Of a DNA stretch of 42,373 bases, positions 41,037 through 42,373 are shown piece by piece. The stretch spans positions 1-42,373 of the forward strand of contig NZ_JASFDV010000064.1 in assembly GCF_030766825.1 (NCBI RefSeq), written 5' to 3'. The notes below the pieces were generated by a model, which had not been told where the DNA came from, did no database searches, and saw only the letters and a list, made by a program, of their open reading frames with translations. The position numbers and the translations under genes were made by a program. Numbering within the stretch: the stretch's first letter is position 1; each line of letters starts with the position of its first letter. Origin of the DNA: Nocardiopsis sp. CC223A. Its GTDB lineage: Bacteria > Actinomycetota > Actinomycetes > Streptosporangiales > Streptosporangiaceae.

Positions 41037-42041
41037 TCAGTGGTCGACGGTCACCACGATCTTGCCGACCCGGGCGTCCACCTGCTCCATGTACCGGTGC
41101 GCGTCGGCGATCCCGGCCAGCTCGAAGCGGTTCGGGTCCACCGCGGGCCCGAAATCGCCCGAGCGCAGCCCCGCGGCCACGAACGCGACGGCCCGCCGCG
41201 CCCGCTCCGGATCCCGCACGGTCTCCGGCAGCGTGTAGGTGCGCATGTTCAGCGCGGGCATGCCCAGGCCGAAGGCCGGGTAGGGGGTCTCCTCCCCGCT
41301 CGCCATCCCGTACAGCAGCAGGGTTCCGCCGGGCGCGACCGCGCGGGCCAGGTCACCGACGCCGGGCCCCGCGACGGCGTCGAACACCAGCGGGGCGCCC
41401 CGGCCGCCGGTGATCTCCAGGACCCGGTCGGCCACGTCCTCCTCCGCGCTCACGACGGCCTCCGCCGCGCCCGCCGCCAGCAGGGCCCGCCTCTTGGCGG
41501 CGCTGCGGGTGACGGCGATCGGTACGGCGCCGACCCGCGCGGCGACGCGCAGGGCGGCCAGGCCGACCCCGCTGGAGGCCGCGGTCAGCACGACCGCGTC
41601 TCCCGGCCGCAGCCCGCCGACCTCCACGAGTCCGCCGTAGGCGGTGAGGTAGGGCATCCACACGGCCGCGCCGCCGACGGCGTCGAGCCCCTCCGGGCGC
41701 CGGACCAGGGCGGATGCGGGCACCAGAGCCCGGTCGGCGTAGACGCCGTAGTCGTTCTGGGAGAAGACCGGCAGCACGCTGACCTCGTCGCCGGGCCGCA
41801 GTCCGGTGACGCCCGGCCCCGGTGCCACGACGGTTCCCGCGGCCTCCAGGCCCAGGCGGGCCGGGAACCGGCGCACCGGTTCGATGTAGTGGCCGGAACG
41901 GAAGAGCGCCTCGGCCCGGTTGAGTCCGATGGCGTCGACGCGGACGAGCACCTCCCCCGGCCCCGGGTCACCGGGCGGGATGTCCGCGAGGGCCAGCACC
42001 TCGGGGCCGCCGTACTCGTGGAACAGCACAGTCCTGGACAT
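41037..42041 (-). CDS. Zinc-independent MDR oxidoreductase (quinone oxidoreductase-like)
   Basis: 334 residues. N-terminal GroES-like domain (about 1-125): VLFHEYGGPEVLALADIPPG, IGLNRAEALFRSGHY, GLEAAGTVVAPGPGVTGLRP. Rossmann domain: VVLTAASSGVGLAALRVAAR (about 148-167) for NADPH. The cysteine cluster of zinc alcohol dehydrogenases is absent, so it belongs with quinone oxidoreductase/crotonyl-type MDR enzymes. ATG 42041 has GAGAGGA upstream. It is divergent from the AraC-type gene (102-base gap), which may regulate it. The substrate is unknown. Confidence 0.92.
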   Translation of the reverse strand: MSRTVLFHEYGGPEVLALADIPPGDPGPGEVLVRVDAIGLNRAEALFRSGHYIEPVRRFPARLGLEAAGTVVAPGPGVTGLRPGDEVSVLPVFSQNDYGVYADRALVPASALVRRPEGLDAVGGAAVWMPYLTAYGGLVEVGGLRPGDAVVLTAASSGVGLAALRVAARVGAVPIAVTRSAAKRRALLAAGAAEAVVSAEEDVADRVLEITGGRGAPLVFDAVAGPGVGDLARAVAPGGTLLLYGMASGEETPYPAFGLGMPALNMRTYTLPETVRDPERARRAVAFVAAGLRSGDFGPAVDPNRFELAGIADAHRYMEQVDARVGKIVVTVDH

Positions 42042-42131
42042 CGCGCGTCCTCTCACGCCGGGGGGCCGGGGCCGCCGCCATTCGAACACAGAAGTACGAC
42101 CAGCGTCAAACTTTGATGGTGATCGTACCAG

Positions 42132-42143
42132 TAGGGTCGGAGG
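42132..42143 (+). promoter_or_regulatory. Possible leaderless promoter of the AraC-type gene
   Basis: TAGGGT (42132-42137) fits TANNNT and ends 6 bases before the ATG, while GGAGG directly abuts the ATG and cannot serve well as a ribosome site. Confidence 0.35.
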
Positions 42144-42373
42144 ATGGCCGAGTACCGGGAGTGGCGGGGGCACTCGGGGATCCTCTGGCGGGTCTCCGGC
42201 CCCGGACCCCACCGGGTGCTGCCCGACGCCGCGATGGACCTCATGTGGCACCGCGGCCGCCTCGTGGTGGCCGGGCCCGACACCGCCGCGCAGGTCGCCT
42301 CGCCCGGGCCGGGCGGAGCGACCTGGGGGCTGCGACTGGCCCCCGGGGCGGCGCACGCACTGCTGGGCGTCCC
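42144..42373 (+). CDS. AraC-family regulator, N-terminal part (3' end outside window)
   Basis: The first 76 residues are visible. WRVSGPGPHRVLPDAAMDLM, followed by WHRGRLVVAGPDTAAQVASP and GLRLAPGAAHALLGV, is the DUF6597-type sensor start seen in a large group of actinobacterial AraC regulators; the HTH would lie beyond the window. It is divergent from the MDR oxidoreductase gene and may control it. ATG 42144 probably lies at or near the transcription start. Confidence 0.75.
   Translation, partial: MAEYREWRGHSGILWRVSGPGPHRVLPDAAMDLMWHRGRLVVAGPDTAAQVASPGPGGATWGLRLAPGAAHALLGV

Overview
The window is high-GC, gene-dense actinobacterial DNA with many GTG starts, overlapping stop/start codons and TANNNT-type -10 boxes. 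Gene content (eukaryote-type NADP isocitrate dehydrogenase, purN-purH-folD, tRNA-Gln/glmU/prs/rplY/pth, LytR-CpsA-Psr protein, PucR and FHA-HTH regulators) fits a filamentous actinomycete of the Nocardiopsis/Streptomonospora kind. The genus is an inference from style; no rRNA is present.

Layout: 1-9.9 kb is mostly core. It holds the 3' end of a galactokinase-like gene, an LCP cell-wall ligase, icd, a DUF3017-type membrane protein, an FHA-HTH regulator, the purN-purH-folD operon (minus strand) and a small DUF4190-type membrane protein. From 10.06 to 18.87 kb runs a compact plus-strand polysaccharide operon: chain-length/BY-kinase-like protein, Wzy-like polymerase, an APH-fold kinase, a sulfotransferase, a Wzx-like flippase, an Alg14-like subunit, and an Alg13-like domain fused to a GT2 glycosyltransferase. 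From 19 to 22.5 kb is unrelated accessory material: a monoacylglycerol-lipase-like hydrolase, a truncated acyl-CoA ligase remnant, a PucR regulator and a 3'-5' exonuclease. From 22.5 to 31.1 kb, on the minus strand, are a secreted GH26-like hydrolase, a second sulfotransferase, a secreted subtilase, and then an apparent operon of the polyprenyl-phosphate sugar-1-phosphate transferase followed by cysQ, cysD and cysN. From 31.7 to 36.3 kb lies a core block (pth, rplY, prs, glmU, tRNA-Gln). From 36.4 kb to the end are a desaturase-TetR pair, a MarR regulator, an SGNH lipoprotein, a YefM/YoeB toxin-antitoxin pair, a small unknown gene, an MDR oxidoreductase and the start of an AraC-type regulator.

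The most interesting reading is that 10-31 kb is a split locus for a sulfated surface polysaccharide. The priming transferase loads a sugar on undecaprenyl phosphate, the Alg14/Alg13-GT2 proteins extend it, one or two sulfotransferases add sulfate from PAPS, Wzx flips and Wzy/Wzz polymerise. CysD/CysN make APS and CysQ removes the PAP by-product. The physical coupling of the priming enzyme to cysQ-cysD-cysN is the strongest clue. An APS kinase (CysC) is not in the window and would have to be elsewhere. A short AT-rich box of the form TACWYTYAGT precedes several of these genes and may be a shared promoter or operator.

All calls come from reading the sequence; no database search or structure prediction was run.
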